Origin: Cyanobacteria bacterium REEB446
GTDB lineage: Bacteria > Cyanobacteriota > Vampirovibrionia > LMEP-6097
Assembly (NCBI GenBank): GCA_018970325.1
Contig: JAGWWP010000013.1
Location: 1-47,644, forward strand
Reading direction: 5' to 3'
DNA length: 47,644 nucleotides
The first letter of the stretch is position 1; every line of letters begins with the position of its first letter. The notes under the pieces are model-generated. The model was not told where the DNA came from. It made no database searches and saw only the letters and a list, made by a program, of their open reading frames with translations. Made by a program: the position numbers and the translations under genes. Positions 32,875-41,268 of this stretch are shown here, piece by piece.

Positions 32875-33907
32875 TGGCTTTAGGGCGATTTAAATTACTC
32901 AACATTTTTTTATTTACGTTATCTAAATATACTTCCTCGCCTTGAATTCGTTTATTATCGACGCGGATATCACAGTCTCCAGTAAATACCACTTCGCTAG
33001 CATTATCATTTTCTAACCAGAGCCTTGCAAATTTCGCTCGGCCTGCGAGCCTCCTTGCTGGTGAAGTAAAGTTTATTAATTTCCTTGAAGAGTTAGTGCT
33101 GGCTAAAACTACATATTTATTAGCTTCAAGCTCTTCTAGATTCAGGAAATCTCCTTTGAGTCTAAATTCTTTAGTTGGTTCTAGATATATAAAAGACGCA
33201 TCGCCTATTGCCCTATAGAGCTTCTGTTGAGGAAATATAAGCAGTTTATCTGATTTAATTTGAGAAGTTTCTTTTTTCGCTATCACTGAGCCGATAAAAG
33301 AAACTTTATCTAGCTGTGAGTTAGCTCCAGGACTGCCTTTTGCCACAGGATTAAACTGTCCTTCCATTTTATCTGCAGTTACGGTAAGATCCTTATGCAG
33401 TGCTGTCATCTGCTTATCTTCAGATTTAGCGGTAAAAAAGCCCTTTTTATAATCCATAGTCTGCAAATCAGCATCAATATTATAATTATTTTGATTTTGT
33501 TTGATTTCGGTGAGCCCTGAATAAATTTTTATTAATCCTGTCGCTAAATCTACTTCCATGTGCTTCGCAACGATATTTAATCTATCAGAACTAACTTTTA
33601 CTTCACGTAAAAATTCTGCTTTTTTTTTATCCTGAACTTTAACTTCTGGGGCTGATATTAATAAATCATCAACAAGCATTTGCACGGCTCCCTCTAGGTG
33701 AGTAAAACCATCTTTGTAAGTCAGCTTTTCTGCAGAGATGATTTTAATGTCTTGAAAGCCTTTTGAGGGGCTTTTAGCTGCGGATACTGAAAAAGAATTA
33801 AATAATGGTGCAAGTAAAAACAAGAAGCATAAATATAAAGCTGCTTTTCTAATAAAAAGTTTTAAAGCAGAATTTAATAAAATGCCTCGCTGATTATGAA
33901 TGAACAT
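32843..33907 (-). CDS. lptA: LptA/OstA-like lipopolysaccharide transport protein
   Basis: 354 residues from the ATG at 33907, preceded by AAAGGTA and overlapping the end of lptC by 14 bases; a longer frame reaches 33976 but lacks a ribosome site. Signal peptide to about residue 44 (ending V-S-A-A). Then repeated OstA-type beta strands with the motifs A-E-K-L-T-Y, V-Q-M-L-V-D-D-L and A-K-H-M-E-V-D-L. LptA bridges the periplasm and carries lipopolysaccharide to the outer membrane. It is roughly twice the length of the Escherichia coli protein, so it may span two OstA units. Confidence 0.8.
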   Translation of the reverse strand: MFIHNQRGILLNSALKLFIRKAALYLCFLFLLAPLFNSFSVSAAKSPSKGFQDIKIISAEKLTYKDGFTHLEGAVQMLVDDLLISAPEVKVQDKKKAEFLREVKVSSDRLNIVAKHMEVDLATGLIKIYSGLTEIKQNQNNYNIDADLQTMDYKKGFFTAKSEDKQMTALHKDLTVTADKMEGQFNPVAKGSPGANSQLDKVSFIGSVIAKKETSQIKSDKLLIFPQQKLYRAIGDASFIYLEPTKEFRLKGDFLNLEELEANKYVVLASTNSSRKLINFTSPARRLAGRAKFARLWLENDNASEVVFTGDCDIRVDNKRIQGEEVYLDNVNKKMLSNLNRPKAIMLKREKLTF

Positions 33908-34868
33908 TACCTTTAATCGTAACCTCTTCTGTGTCAAAGTTGTAGTCAATTTCATCAGCAAAAATCTTGTCACCATTTCTTACAATGTAAGGATTACCAG
34001 TAAGCGTCGCTATTTGAATGTTATTTATTTTTCTTACCAATAAATTATTTGCAAAGCATGAAACCTTCTCAGTCAGTATATTTATAGCACCGTTAGCCTT
34101 TAAATTACCTTTGGGATCTAAGTGGATTTGCCCAGCCCTCAGAGTTATATTTTTATTTCTGATATTTAATTTAGAATGCCCGACAGCATCTACCGTCTGG
34201 CTATTCTCTGTTAAATTAACAGCAATTTTATCTGCTTCTAATAAATATTCTGCTTTGGTTAAACTAGCAGAGCCTTCACTGATTAAGGTTTTAAAATCTT
34301 TATTAATTACTCCAGAAGAGCCTCTTATCATTAAACCCTTGCCTAGAGATTCTAAGCTCCAATTATTACTGGTCGTGAAAACTTGAGATTGCTCAGAAAA
34401 TTCCAGATTCCCAGATTCTAAGTAGTATTGATTATTATTAAAATGCAATTGAACATTTTTAAAAAGCTTAAAAGCCTGTGCTTGTTTATCTAAGCTAGCG
34501 GTATCAGAGCTGAGTAGAAATTTTACTTTTCCAGAATCTTTGTCATAGTACTCGATTACAGGTTCTAGAATTTCAGCGTTATTGTATTTAGGGTCTAATT
34601 TAGCTGATTTCGCATTTAACTTCCATAGTCTTTGTTTAGATTTTTGGTCTAATTGCTCTAACTTGTAGTTTTTAATCTCTAAATCTATTTTCTCAAAGTC
34701 TTTTGGTAACTTTGAGCTATTTACTGTTAGTAGTGCAGATACGGCACTGTAGCCGAAAAATAAAATGAATAATATAAAAGGAACAAGCATGGCGACTTTC
34801 GTGCCATGCTTGCTTTGAAATGTTTTGATTATTTCTTTAGTTGTTAGCTGTATTTTCTCTTGAGTCAT
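33894..34868 (-). CDS. lptC: LptC-like lipopolysaccharide export protein
   Basis: 324 residues if started at the ATG at 34868. One membrane helix (V-A-M-L-V-P-F-I-L-F-I-L-F-F-G-Y) near residues 26-42 is followed by a beta-jellyroll-like region (W-K-L-N-A-K-S-A-K-L-D with an LptC-type pattern) and further OstA-like strands. LptC anchors the bridge to the LptBFG transporter. It is longer than Escherichia coli LptC (191), suggesting an added LptA-like segment. The start is uncertain: the frame is open to 34916 and overlaps the YtxH gene, and no strong ribosome site decides it. Confidence 0.78.
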   Translation of the reverse strand: MTQEKIQLTTKEIIKTFQSKHGTKVAMLVPFILFILFFGYSAVSALLTVNSSKLPKDFEKIDLEIKNYKLEQLDQKSKQRLWKLNAKSAKLDPKYNNAEILEPVIEYYDKDSGKVKFLLSSDTASLDKQAQAFKLFKNVQLHFNNNQYYLESGNLEFSEQSQVFTTSNNWSLESLGKGLMIRGSSGVINKDFKTLISEGSASLTKAEYLLEADKIAVNLTENSQTVDAVGHSKLNIRNKNITLRAGQIHLDPKGNLKANGAINILTEKVSCFANNLLVRKINNIQIATLTGNPYIVRNGDKIFADEIDYNFDTEEVTIKGNVHS

Positions 34869-35196
34869 TGATGAAGTCTTGTGATTTTTTTCCAAGTTCA
34901 TCCAATTGTCTTCCAATTGAGCTTATTTGATCTTGAATCTTAATCGCTGAGAGACTGAATTTTTCATCAGCAAAATTCTTTATTTCTTGAATTTTAATAG
35001 AAGCCTTTTCTTTAAAGTCTTCCAGCTTATCCTTCATGTTAGCAAGAATGTGATTAGAATTTTCTAACCAATCCTTTCTTAAATCAGAACCAGATCTATC
35101 ACTAAGCATTAAGCCTGCAAAGTAGCCAACGGCAGCTCCTAAAAGCAAACCACCTAAAAATTTAATCAATCCACTATTTTTAATTTCTTTTGCCAT
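34837..35196 (-). CDS. YtxH-domain membrane protein
   Basis: 119 residues from the ATG at 35196. Gly-rich hydrophobic N-terminus (F-L-G-G-L-L-L-G-A-A-V-G-Y-F-A-G), then a long amphipathic helical tail, the YtxH pattern. The function is generally unknown; YtxH proteins are often envelope- or stress-related. The ATG at 35205 falls inside a TATAAT (35204-35209), so the one seven bases downstream is the likely start, giving a leaderless mRNA. First gene of the lptC-lptA unit. Confidence 0.72.
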   Translation of the reverse strand: MAKEIKNSGLIKFLGGLLLGAAVGYFAGLMLSDRSGSDLRKDWLENSNHILANMKDKLEDFKEKASIKIQEIKNFADEKFSLSAIKIQDQISSIGRQLDELGKKSQDFINDSRENTANN

Positions 35197-35203
35197 AGTG
35201 ATC

Positions 35204-35209
35204 ATTATA
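35204..35209 (-). promoter_or_regulatory. -10 box of the YtxH-lptC-lptA unit
   Basis: TATAAT on the minus strand, seven bases before the ATG at 35196. It overlaps an in-frame upstream ATG, which argues against that codon as start. Confidence 0.4.
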
Positions 35210-35281
35210 CAAAAAATAGATTTAATAATATCTAGGTATTTTAGTTTAGAAGCTGATTACAGCAAATACCTTAAAAAAAAT

Positions 35282-35566
35282 TCACCTCTTAGTAAAAAAG
35301 CTTTTAGCTCCAGCTGTGATTCCAGCCAATATAGATTTAAATCCTTCGCTAATATTATGACCTAGTTGTTCAGCTTTACTAGATGCTGACGTGACTTTAT
35401 TTACCACGTTCTGTAAAGAATCTTTACTGATCACTAAAATAGAGTTCAAGCTGTCAAAAACTCTTGCGAGTTGGATTAATACTGGTATGAAGAAGGCCAG
35501 GAATACTATAAAGCAGACACTGAGCAGGGAGAGAGATACGATTAGGACGAAATCAAGTGTTTCCAT
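35282..35566 (-). CDS. DUF948-like small membrane protein
   Basis: 94 residues. One N-terminal membrane helix (residues 5-31), then a polar amphipathic helix with Ser, Asn and Val (I-L-V-I-S-K-D-S-L-Q-N-V), and a basic end F-F-T-K-R. This matches the general layout of DUF948 proteins, which are often found next to YtxH genes, as here. It overlaps the upstream gene by one base at its start, so the pair is co-translated. Confidence 0.6.
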   Translation of the reverse strand: METLDFVLIVSLSLLSVCFIVFLAFFIPVLIQLARVFDSLNSILVISKDSLQNVVNKVTSASSKAEQLGHNISEGFKSILAGITAGAKSFFTKR

Positions 35567-35841
35567 TATTCATTAACCTCATTCTTTTCTCTCACGGCTT
35601 GCATAGCTTTCTCCGCGACTTTGCTAGATTCCACTACTCGATATTTCAAATCCTCAACCAAGCCTACTGTCATTTTACTGAAAGAAATTATTACATTAAT
35701 ACTGTCATCTATTAGATCTTGAAGGGGTTTTGGGAGCTGTGACATTTTATTGAAAAAAGTTTTACCTTGAAGGGGTAGAAAAAAGATCGCAGCTATAAAA
35801 CCCGTTAAAATGCCCAAAAGGAAAAAGACAAGCCTAAACAT
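35566..35841 (-). CDS. Hypothetical single-helix membrane protein, 91 residues
   Basis: An N-terminal membrane helix (residues 3-24, with Phe and Gly) and an amphipathic C-terminal half ending in charged residues. No family recognised. It resembles the DUF948/YtxH proteins downstream in layout and is in the same small envelope cluster. TATATT lies five bases before the ATG. Confidence 0.6.
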   Translation of the reverse strand: MFRLVFFLLGILTGFIAAIFFLPLQGKTFFNKMSQLPKPLQDLIDDSINVIISFSKMTVGLVEDLKYRVVESSKVAEKAMQAVREKNEVNE

Positions 35842-35846
35842 AGTAG

Positions 35847-35852
35847 AATATA
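35847..35852 (-). promoter_or_regulatory. -10 box of the 91-residue membrane gene
   Basis: TATATT on the minus strand, five bases before the ATG at 35841, fitting the leaderless pattern. Confidence 0.25.
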
Positions 35853-35882
35853 TTAGCAGATAAGAAGAACGAGGTTTTTAAA

Positions 35883-37088
35883 GTGAGCAAAAGTGATAAT
35901 TGGAGTTTTGAGACAAGAGCGATTTTGAAGGGTCAGAGTCCAGATCCTAGTACTGGAGCGACTATAATACCTATATATCAAACTTCTACTTTTACCCTTG
36001 ATGGTATTGGTAAGAATAAAGGCTATTGTTATTCACGTACTGGAAATCCTACTCGTTCAGCTGCCGCAGAGTGCTTGGCTTCTTTGGAAGATGCTAAATT
36101 TGGTTTTATTTATCCATCTGGTATTGCTGCGATTAATTCGGCTTTACAGCTTTTTAAATCAGGTGATCACATAGTTACTTGTCAAGATCTATATGGCGGT
36201 GCTCATCGCTTATTTACACAGATTCTCACACCACTCGGTATGGAATTTACCTTTGCTGATGCTCGTTATACAGATGAAATTATTAAAGCTATTAAACCTA
36301 ATACGAAATTAGTCTGGTTAGAGACTCCTAGTAATCCGATGATGCATCTTTGTGATATAGAAGCAGTGGTGACTTGCGTTAAGGAAATTAACGCTAGAGA
36401 AAATAGAAAGATATTTGTCGCTTGTGATAATACCTTTGCTTCTCCATATATTCAAAGACCTTTAAACTTAGGCGTAGACTTGGTTATGCATAGCTGTACT
36501 AAGTATTTAGGCGGTCATTCAGATTTACTTTTAGGTGCATTAGTTACTAGAGACGAACAGATGGCTGAAAGATTAGCTTATTTACAGAATGCGACTGGTT
36601 CTATTGCTGGGCCTTTTGACTGCTGGTTATTAATGAGAGGTATGAAAACCTTAGCTGTGAGGATGAAGCAGCATCACGCTAATGCTTTAGAGATAGCTAG
36701 ATGGCTAGAAAAGAATCCTAGAGTGCTTAAGGTAAACTGTCCTGCTCTGGAATCTAATCCACAGTATGCTCTTTATAAAAAGCAGATGGATTTATATAAT
36801 GGTATGTTGTCCTTTGAAGTAGATAGTGATTTCGATTCGGTAAAAGCTATGGTAGAGAAATTTGAAATATTTCAGTTAGCTGAATCTTTAGGTGGTGTTG
36901 AAAGTCTTATCTGCCACCCACCAAGCATGACTCATGCCGCAGTTCCAGTAGAGAGAAGACTAGAATTAGGTATTAAAGATACTTTAATTAGACTTTCTAT
37001 TGGAATTGAAGATGTGAAAGATCTTTTAGTAGATCTTGAGCAGGCGTTCGCTTCACTTCCAAGTAAAGTAGAAAGCTTAGCTAATTAA
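35883..37088 (+). CDS. Trans-sulfuration-family PLP enzyme (methionine gamma-lyase / cystathionine gamma-synthase or lyase)
   Basis: 401 residues from a GTG. Y-S-R-T-G-N-P-T-R near residue 50 binds the PLP phosphate of the neighbouring subunit. S-C-T-K-Y-L-G-G-H-S-D near 207 holds the PLP lysine. The C-terminal S-L-G-G-V-E-S-L-I-C-H-P-P is a family signature. Members handle cystathionine, homocysteine or methionine. The exact reaction cannot be decided from these motifs, and no other Met/Cys genes are adjacent. It is followed 14 bases later by pepP on the same strand. Confidence 0.92.
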   Translation: MSKSDNWSFETRAILKGQSPDPSTGATIIPIYQTSTFTLDGIGKNKGYCYSRTGNPTRSAAAECLASLEDAKFGFIYPSGIAAINSALQLFKSGDHIVTCQDLYGGAHRLFTQILTPLGMEFTFADARYTDEIIKAIKPNTKLVWLETPSNPMMHLCDIEAVVTCVKEINARENRKIFVACDNTFASPYIQRPLNLGVDLVMHSCTKYLGGHSDLLLGALVTRDEQMAERLAYLQNATGSIAGPFDCWLLMRGMKTLAVRMKQHHANALEIARWLEKNPRVLKVNCPALESNPQYALYKKQMDLYNGMLSFEVDSDFDSVKAMVEKFEIFQLAESLGGVESLICHPPSMTHAAVPVERRLELGIKDTLIRLSIGIEDVKDLLVDLEQAFASLPSKVESLAN

Positions 37089-37102
37089 GCTTAAAGTTAT
37101 AT

Positions 37103-38275
37103 ATGTTAAAAACTAAGATCACGGATTACTCTATCAGTAAAGAAGAATATAAATCTCGCTGCAAGAAGGTTTTGGATTTTATTTCTCAGTTAACTGAAGA
37201 TAAATCTAAGTCAGTGGGTTTAGGGAAATTAATTCTAAAGTCTGGCTCAGAGCAGGTTTTCAGTAATGATGTACATTATCCTTTTAGAGTCAATAGTGAT
37301 TTTTACTACTTAACAGGTTTTACGGAGTCAGAGGCTGTACTTATTTTAGATCCTAGGGCTGATAATCCGCTCACACTGTATATTAAACAGGCAGATAAAA
37401 ATATGATTATCTGGGAAGGGGAAAGAGAGACTATAAGTTCTGCTACGGATAAGTATTCGGTGGATGTCGTTTATGACATTAAAGATTTAAAAGATGAGAA
37501 TCTAATTCTTGATGAGGCTTTTCAGGAGAAGATTTTAAAGTTTATTCATTCATTAAGAGCGATTAAATCTTCTGCTGAACTTAATATCATGCGTAGAGCA
37601 AATGAGATAGCTATACAAGCTCACTCTATGATTCCAGATTTGCTCTGTTCTGGTGTCTATGAATATGAGATAGAAGCGCAATTGAATAATGTGTTTCGCT
37701 CTCAGGGTGCTAATGGTTGGTCCTATCCTGCAATAGTCGCTTCAGGAAAGAGTTCTTGCATACTTCACTATATTAAAAATAATCAGAAAATGATGGCTGG
37801 AGATTTAGTTTTAGTCGATGCTGGAGCTGAATTTAATTATTATGCAAGTGACATCACCAGGGTTTTTCCTGTGGAAGGCAGTTTTAATGATGAACAGAGA
37901 GATATTTATGATTTAGTTTTAAAATGCCAAGAAGAAGTTATTCGTATTATAAAAGCAGGTATGCCGATGAATCTACTTCAGGAAAAGGCTTTTAGTGTTT
38001 TGGGGGAAGGCTTGCAAGATCTTAAATATATTAATGATAAAAATAATCTTGATGAAGTTAAGAAGTATTTTATGCACGGCATCGGTCATTCACTTGGGAT
38101 AGATGTTCATGACCCTGGGCTGGATCGTAAAACAGATATATTAATTGAAGGCATGGTGATAACTATAGAACCAGGTCTCTATGTCCCAGAGAAGGCTATA
38201 GGTGTAAGGATAGAAGATAATATAGTGGTGACTCGCTCGGGTTATGAGAATTTAACAGCAGGTTTAAATAAATAA
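37103..38275 (+). CDS. pepP: Xaa-Pro aminopeptidase (M24 family)
   Basis: 390 residues. N-terminal creatinase-like domain (V-N-S-D-F-Y-Y-L-T-G-F), then the pita-bread catalytic domain. The metal ligands are visible: V-D-A-G-A-E and S-D-I-T-R (two Asp), H-G-I-G-H-S-L-G (His), I-E-P-G-L-Y (Glu) and R-I-E-D-N (Glu). It removes N-terminal residues before proline. It probably shares a transcript with the PLP enzyme upstream. The end is convergent with the flagellin-like gene. Confidence 0.93.
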   Translation: MLKTKITDYSISKEEYKSRCKKVLDFISQLTEDKSKSVGLGKLILKSGSEQVFSNDVHYPFRVNSDFYYLTGFTESEAVLILDPRADNPLTLYIKQADKNMIIWEGERETISSATDKYSVDVVYDIKDLKDENLILDEAFQEKILKFIHSLRAIKSSAELNIMRRANEIAIQAHSMIPDLLCSGVYEYEIEAQLNNVFRSQGANGWSYPAIVASGKSSCILHYIKNNQKMMAGDLVLVDAGAEFNYYASDITRVFPVEGSFNDEQRDIYDLVLKCQEEVIRIIKAGMPMNLLQEKAFSVLGEGLQDLKYINDKNNLDEVKKYFMHGIGHSLGIDVHDPGLDRKTDILIEGMVITIEPGLYVPEKAIGVRIEDNIVVTRSGYENLTAGLNK

Positions 38276-38280
38276 AAGAC

Positions 38281-39117
38281 TTAAGGCAGTAAGCCAACGG
38301 CATTAGCCTGATTCTTACTTACTTGTGTTAACATGGATGTCGCTGATTTTTCAGTAAACTCTTTTTTTATGCCGTTAAGGAAAAGATTTAATTTCATATT
38401 ACTAAAATTCGATTTAGTAGAAAGATTCTGAATAATACTTTCTAGCTGTTTGTAATAATCAAGAATAGTAGTTTTCAATTCTAGAGCGTGTTCTTCCATG
38501 CGTTGAATATTTTTATTTAGCTTTGAAAAATCATCAGGATTTTTACTTTTAGCTAGTTCTTTTAGTGGTATGCTCAAGCCACTAACGAGATTGCCATCAG
38601 AGCTTATATCTTCGATATTAAAATCTATGCTAGATTCTGACTGCCCACCATTTTCAGGGTTACGAAAATCAATCGTGAAACTAGAACTATCTTTCTTCCA
38701 GAGTTTAATATCTTTTAAAAAGCTGCCATCTAATAATTTTTGGGAATTAAACTCGGACTGATTTTTAATATTCTTAATCTCATGCATTAAACTATTAGCA
38801 TCTTGCTGAGGTTTACCTAAGGCTGATACTATATCTTGAACAGAATTTAAATTAAAAAGTACAGTATTAATAATATTAATACCATCATCTAAGCCCATTA
38901 AGATTTCAAAAAAATATTTCTTAGCTAAATGATCTTCGTTAATAGATAAGCTCGCCGAGTCAGCATCAAGACGATTAATTTTGATGTTTTCTGTAATTTT
39001 ATTGACAGTTTTTTTAGAACTCAATTCTGAAACAGCAGCGGTGGAGCTGTTTGAAAATCTGCTTCTGTAGTCAGTGTTTATCTGCATTAATGCTGGTAAA
39101 GAAAAATCTTTCTCCAC
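38281..39117 (-). CDS. Flagellin-like protein
   Basis: 278 residues from a GTG. The N-terminal L-P-A-L-M-Q-I-N-T-D-Y-R-S-R resembles the flagellin start. The most telling part is I-K-N-Q-S-E-F-N-S-Q-K-L-L-D-G-S-F near residue 125, the flagellin 'EFNGxKLLDG' segment. The C-terminus is helical with S-M-L-T-Q-V-S-K-N-Q-A-N-A-V. Flagellins pair such N- and C-terminal helices to form the filament. The usual N-terminal helical repeats are weak, so this may be a minor or divergent flagellin or a hook-associated protein (FlgL). The only flagellar gene in this part of the window. Confidence 0.65.
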   Translation of the reverse strand: MEKDFSLPALMQINTDYRSRFSNSSTAAVSELSSKKTVNKITENIKINRLDADSASLSINEDHLAKKYFFEILMGLDDGINIINTVLFNLNSVQDIVSALGKPQQDANSLMHEIKNIKNQSEFNSQKLLDGSFLKDIKLWKKDSSSFTIDFRNPENGGQSESSIDFNIEDISSDGNLVSGLSIPLKELAKSKNPDDFSKLNKNIQRMEEHALELKTTILDYYKQLESIIQNLSTKSNFSNMKLNLFLNGIKKEFTEKSATSMLTQVSKNQANAVGLLP

Positions 39118-39154
39118 ATAGCTTTTAATCGGTTAAAAAAAATAAAACTTGAGA

Positions 39155-39189
39155 AATAAAATAAAATTCAGCTAAAAAAATTAGCTGAA
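39155..39189 (-). terminator. Rho-independent terminator of the two surface-protein genes
   Basis: On the minus strand a nine-base stem (TTCAGCTAA / TTAGCTGAA, at 39167-39175 and 39181-39189) is followed by a run rich in T (39155-39166), about 30 bases after the stop of the 677-residue gene. Confidence 0.7.
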
Positions 39190-39222
39190 AATCTTTTTTA
39201 AATAGAATCTAGATTAAAAATT

Positions 39223-41256
39223 TTAATTAAAGATACGGATATAAACTAATGGTGTAGTTAAACTATCATTAATAACCTCTAACTCAATAAGATTAATTTT
39301 AGTGCCATCATATGCCCCTGTAAGGGTCTGAAAATAGCTAGGTAGAATTATATTAAAGTTACCACTAAGCTCCAGTAGAATCCTATTACCTTGCTTTAAA
39401 TTACTTGCAGTGAAAGTAGTGTTCGCTGTCATTACTTTAGTTAAAAAACTCTGATTAATAGTAAAGTCTAGATTAACGCCACCAAGAATCTGTTTATCAG
39501 TAGTAAATTGAGTTTTAGAGTCTAATAGATCCTTTAGGACTTTACCTTGATTTGCACTTAAGGGCTTATCAACATTAGTACTGATAAGGTTATTCGCTAT
39601 ATCAAATTTTACAAGCTTGCTTCCAAGAACGGTGCTTAAGTTATTAATATTTACTATGTCACGGTTTGGTAGCCTATTTTTATTAATTACTCCACTTGTA
39701 ACTTTACTAGCTGAGAGGTCTGGTGCTATTTTAGTATCATCTAAAGTGTTATTAGCTATATCAATGCCTTGGATAGTGCCATTAATAATGTTACTAGTAG
39801 TTACAGAGTTATTTGGTAGAAGGTCATCAGTGGTAGCTAAGGTTCCACTAATAGGTAAAATATATTCAGAATTATTCTGGCTAGTAAGGGTTATATTATG
39901 AGAGCCTTGCATGGTTAGATTTTTGTTAGATAGTTCATTCTTCAGGAAAACTGCACCTATATCGGCTGGTAGCCTTGCTTGACTTAGCGTTCCTGCATTT
40001 ATATTAGAGACATTAGTAAAAAAGACTGGGGATTTATTATCTAGTAAATTAGCATCAAGACTACCGACTAAATTTGCTGTTGGAGCAGTACTCGGAGCAT
40101 TAGGGTTCGTCGGATCTAATAAAATAAAACGCCTAACACCACCACTAGTAAAATAAAGACCAGTCCCTGTAAATTCAAAGGCTCCATTCATAAGAATTGG
40201 GGCGAGGTTCGCGTCTTTTAGGGCGATTTGAGGAATATTACTCGCTCCGATATCTAACTGAGACTGTGAGTTGGAACTAGTTTTAATACCTACAGCACCA
40301 GATCTTGTCGCTCTTAATATAGGTGTCGCGTCATTCACTTGGATAGTAAGCTCATCTGTAGCAGCTTTATATGTTAAATCAGCATGGTCTGGATTTAAAC
40401 CTATTCTTAGAGTATTAGTCGTTAGTAGTGGACTACTTAAAGTTTCTGGCACTGTCGTTACTGTAATATCGTTATCTACAACAAATTTGGGAGCTGGTCT
40501 TTTGATCTTTTCTCGTCCTTTGCCTGGTTGAACAGGGATTTGGATTTTAAAAGCACCGTCAGATTCATTGACTACATATGTTTGATTGGCTTTTCTGCGC
40601 CTATCTGATTCGAAAACTAGTTTTTTAAAAAACAGAGCTTCTACATTACAGTCATTAAGACCACTATCGTTACATCTATAACCTGGTATTATTTCTGTCG
40701 CAGTCGTAGAGCTAGTATCGCTGAGTAAACTCGTACCACTTACGAAACTAGAAGATGTGAGGGTGCTATTAGCACTGAACTGACCAGAACTATTAAGATT
40801 CGCTCTGTAAAGCGTAGCTAAACTGCCACTAGAATCATGTACGGCTATGTAAAGTTGTCTATTACCGTTTTTAGGAATAAGGCGCAGAATTACTTTCTGA
40901 TCTCTAATATTAGCTTTAGAAACGGGAAAATCGATCTTGGTATCAGCGATAATTCTATTTTGGCTAGAAACTATTTCATAAGCAAGGATTCTATAGGTAG
41001 GAGAGTTATTAACTTTTAAAGGTCTGGTATCTAAAGTGCAGAGTATATGAGGAGCTTCTTCTGGCAAGCTCTGATTAATATCTTCGACACTGATTTTAAG
41101 ATTAATACCACAGTTACCAGCGAGGCATTCTAGATCGGTTTTAGGATTAGCTGCTAAAGCGGGTTTTAGCATTAAGCTCAACAGTAGAATAATTAAAACT
41201 ATTAATACGACATTTGTGTGTTTGAGATATTCATTTACATTATGGTAATTTTTCAT
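39223..41256 (-). CDS. Secreted tail-fibre-like surface protein, 677 residues
   Basis: Signal peptide or anchor to about residue 35 (ending K-P-A-L-A-A). The N-terminal domain has two Cys pairs (E-C-L-A-G-N-C and C-N-D-S-G-L-N-D-C) shared with the paralogue 12 bases upstream. The second half has phage-tail-fibre-like segments: A-N-L-L-D-N-K-S-P-V-F-F-T-N, N-A-G-T-L-S-Q-A-R-L-P, T-L-A-T-T-D-D-L and P-L-S-A-N-Q-G-K-V-L-K-D-L-L-D-S. In phages these segments build trimeric fibres. Here, with a signal peptide and no other phage genes, a cell-surface adhesin is likely. The receptor is unknown. Confidence 0.72.
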   Translation of the reverse strand: MKNYHNVNEYLKHTNVVLIVLIILLLSLMLKPALAANPKTDLECLAGNCGINLKISVEDINQSLPEEAPHILCTLDTRPLKVNNSPTYRILAYEIVSSQNRIIADTKIDFPVSKANIRDQKVILRLIPKNGNRQLYIAVHDSSGSLATLYRANLNSSGQFSANSTLTSSSFVSGTSLLSDTSSTTATEIIPGYRCNDSGLNDCNVEALFFKKLVFESDRRRKANQTYVVNESDGAFKIQIPVQPGKGREKIKRPAPKFVVDNDITVTTVPETLSSPLLTTNTLRIGLNPDHADLTYKAATDELTIQVNDATPILRATRSGAVGIKTSSNSQSQLDIGASNIPQIALKDANLAPILMNGAFEFTGTGLYFTSGGVRRFILLDPTNPNAPSTAPTANLVGSLDANLLDNKSPVFFTNVSNINAGTLSQARLPADIGAVFLKNELSNKNLTMQGSHNITLTSQNNSEYILPISGTLATTDDLLPNNSVTTSNIINGTIQGIDIANNTLDDTKIAPDLSASKVTSGVINKNRLPNRDIVNINNLSTVLGSKLVKFDIANNLISTNVDKPLSANQGKVLKDLLDSKTQFTTDKQILGGVNLDFTINQSFLTKVMTANTTFTASNLKQGNRILLELSGNFNIILPSYFQTLTGAYDGTKINLIELEVINDSLTTPLVYIRIFN

Positions 41257-41268
41257 TTTTTCTCTCCC

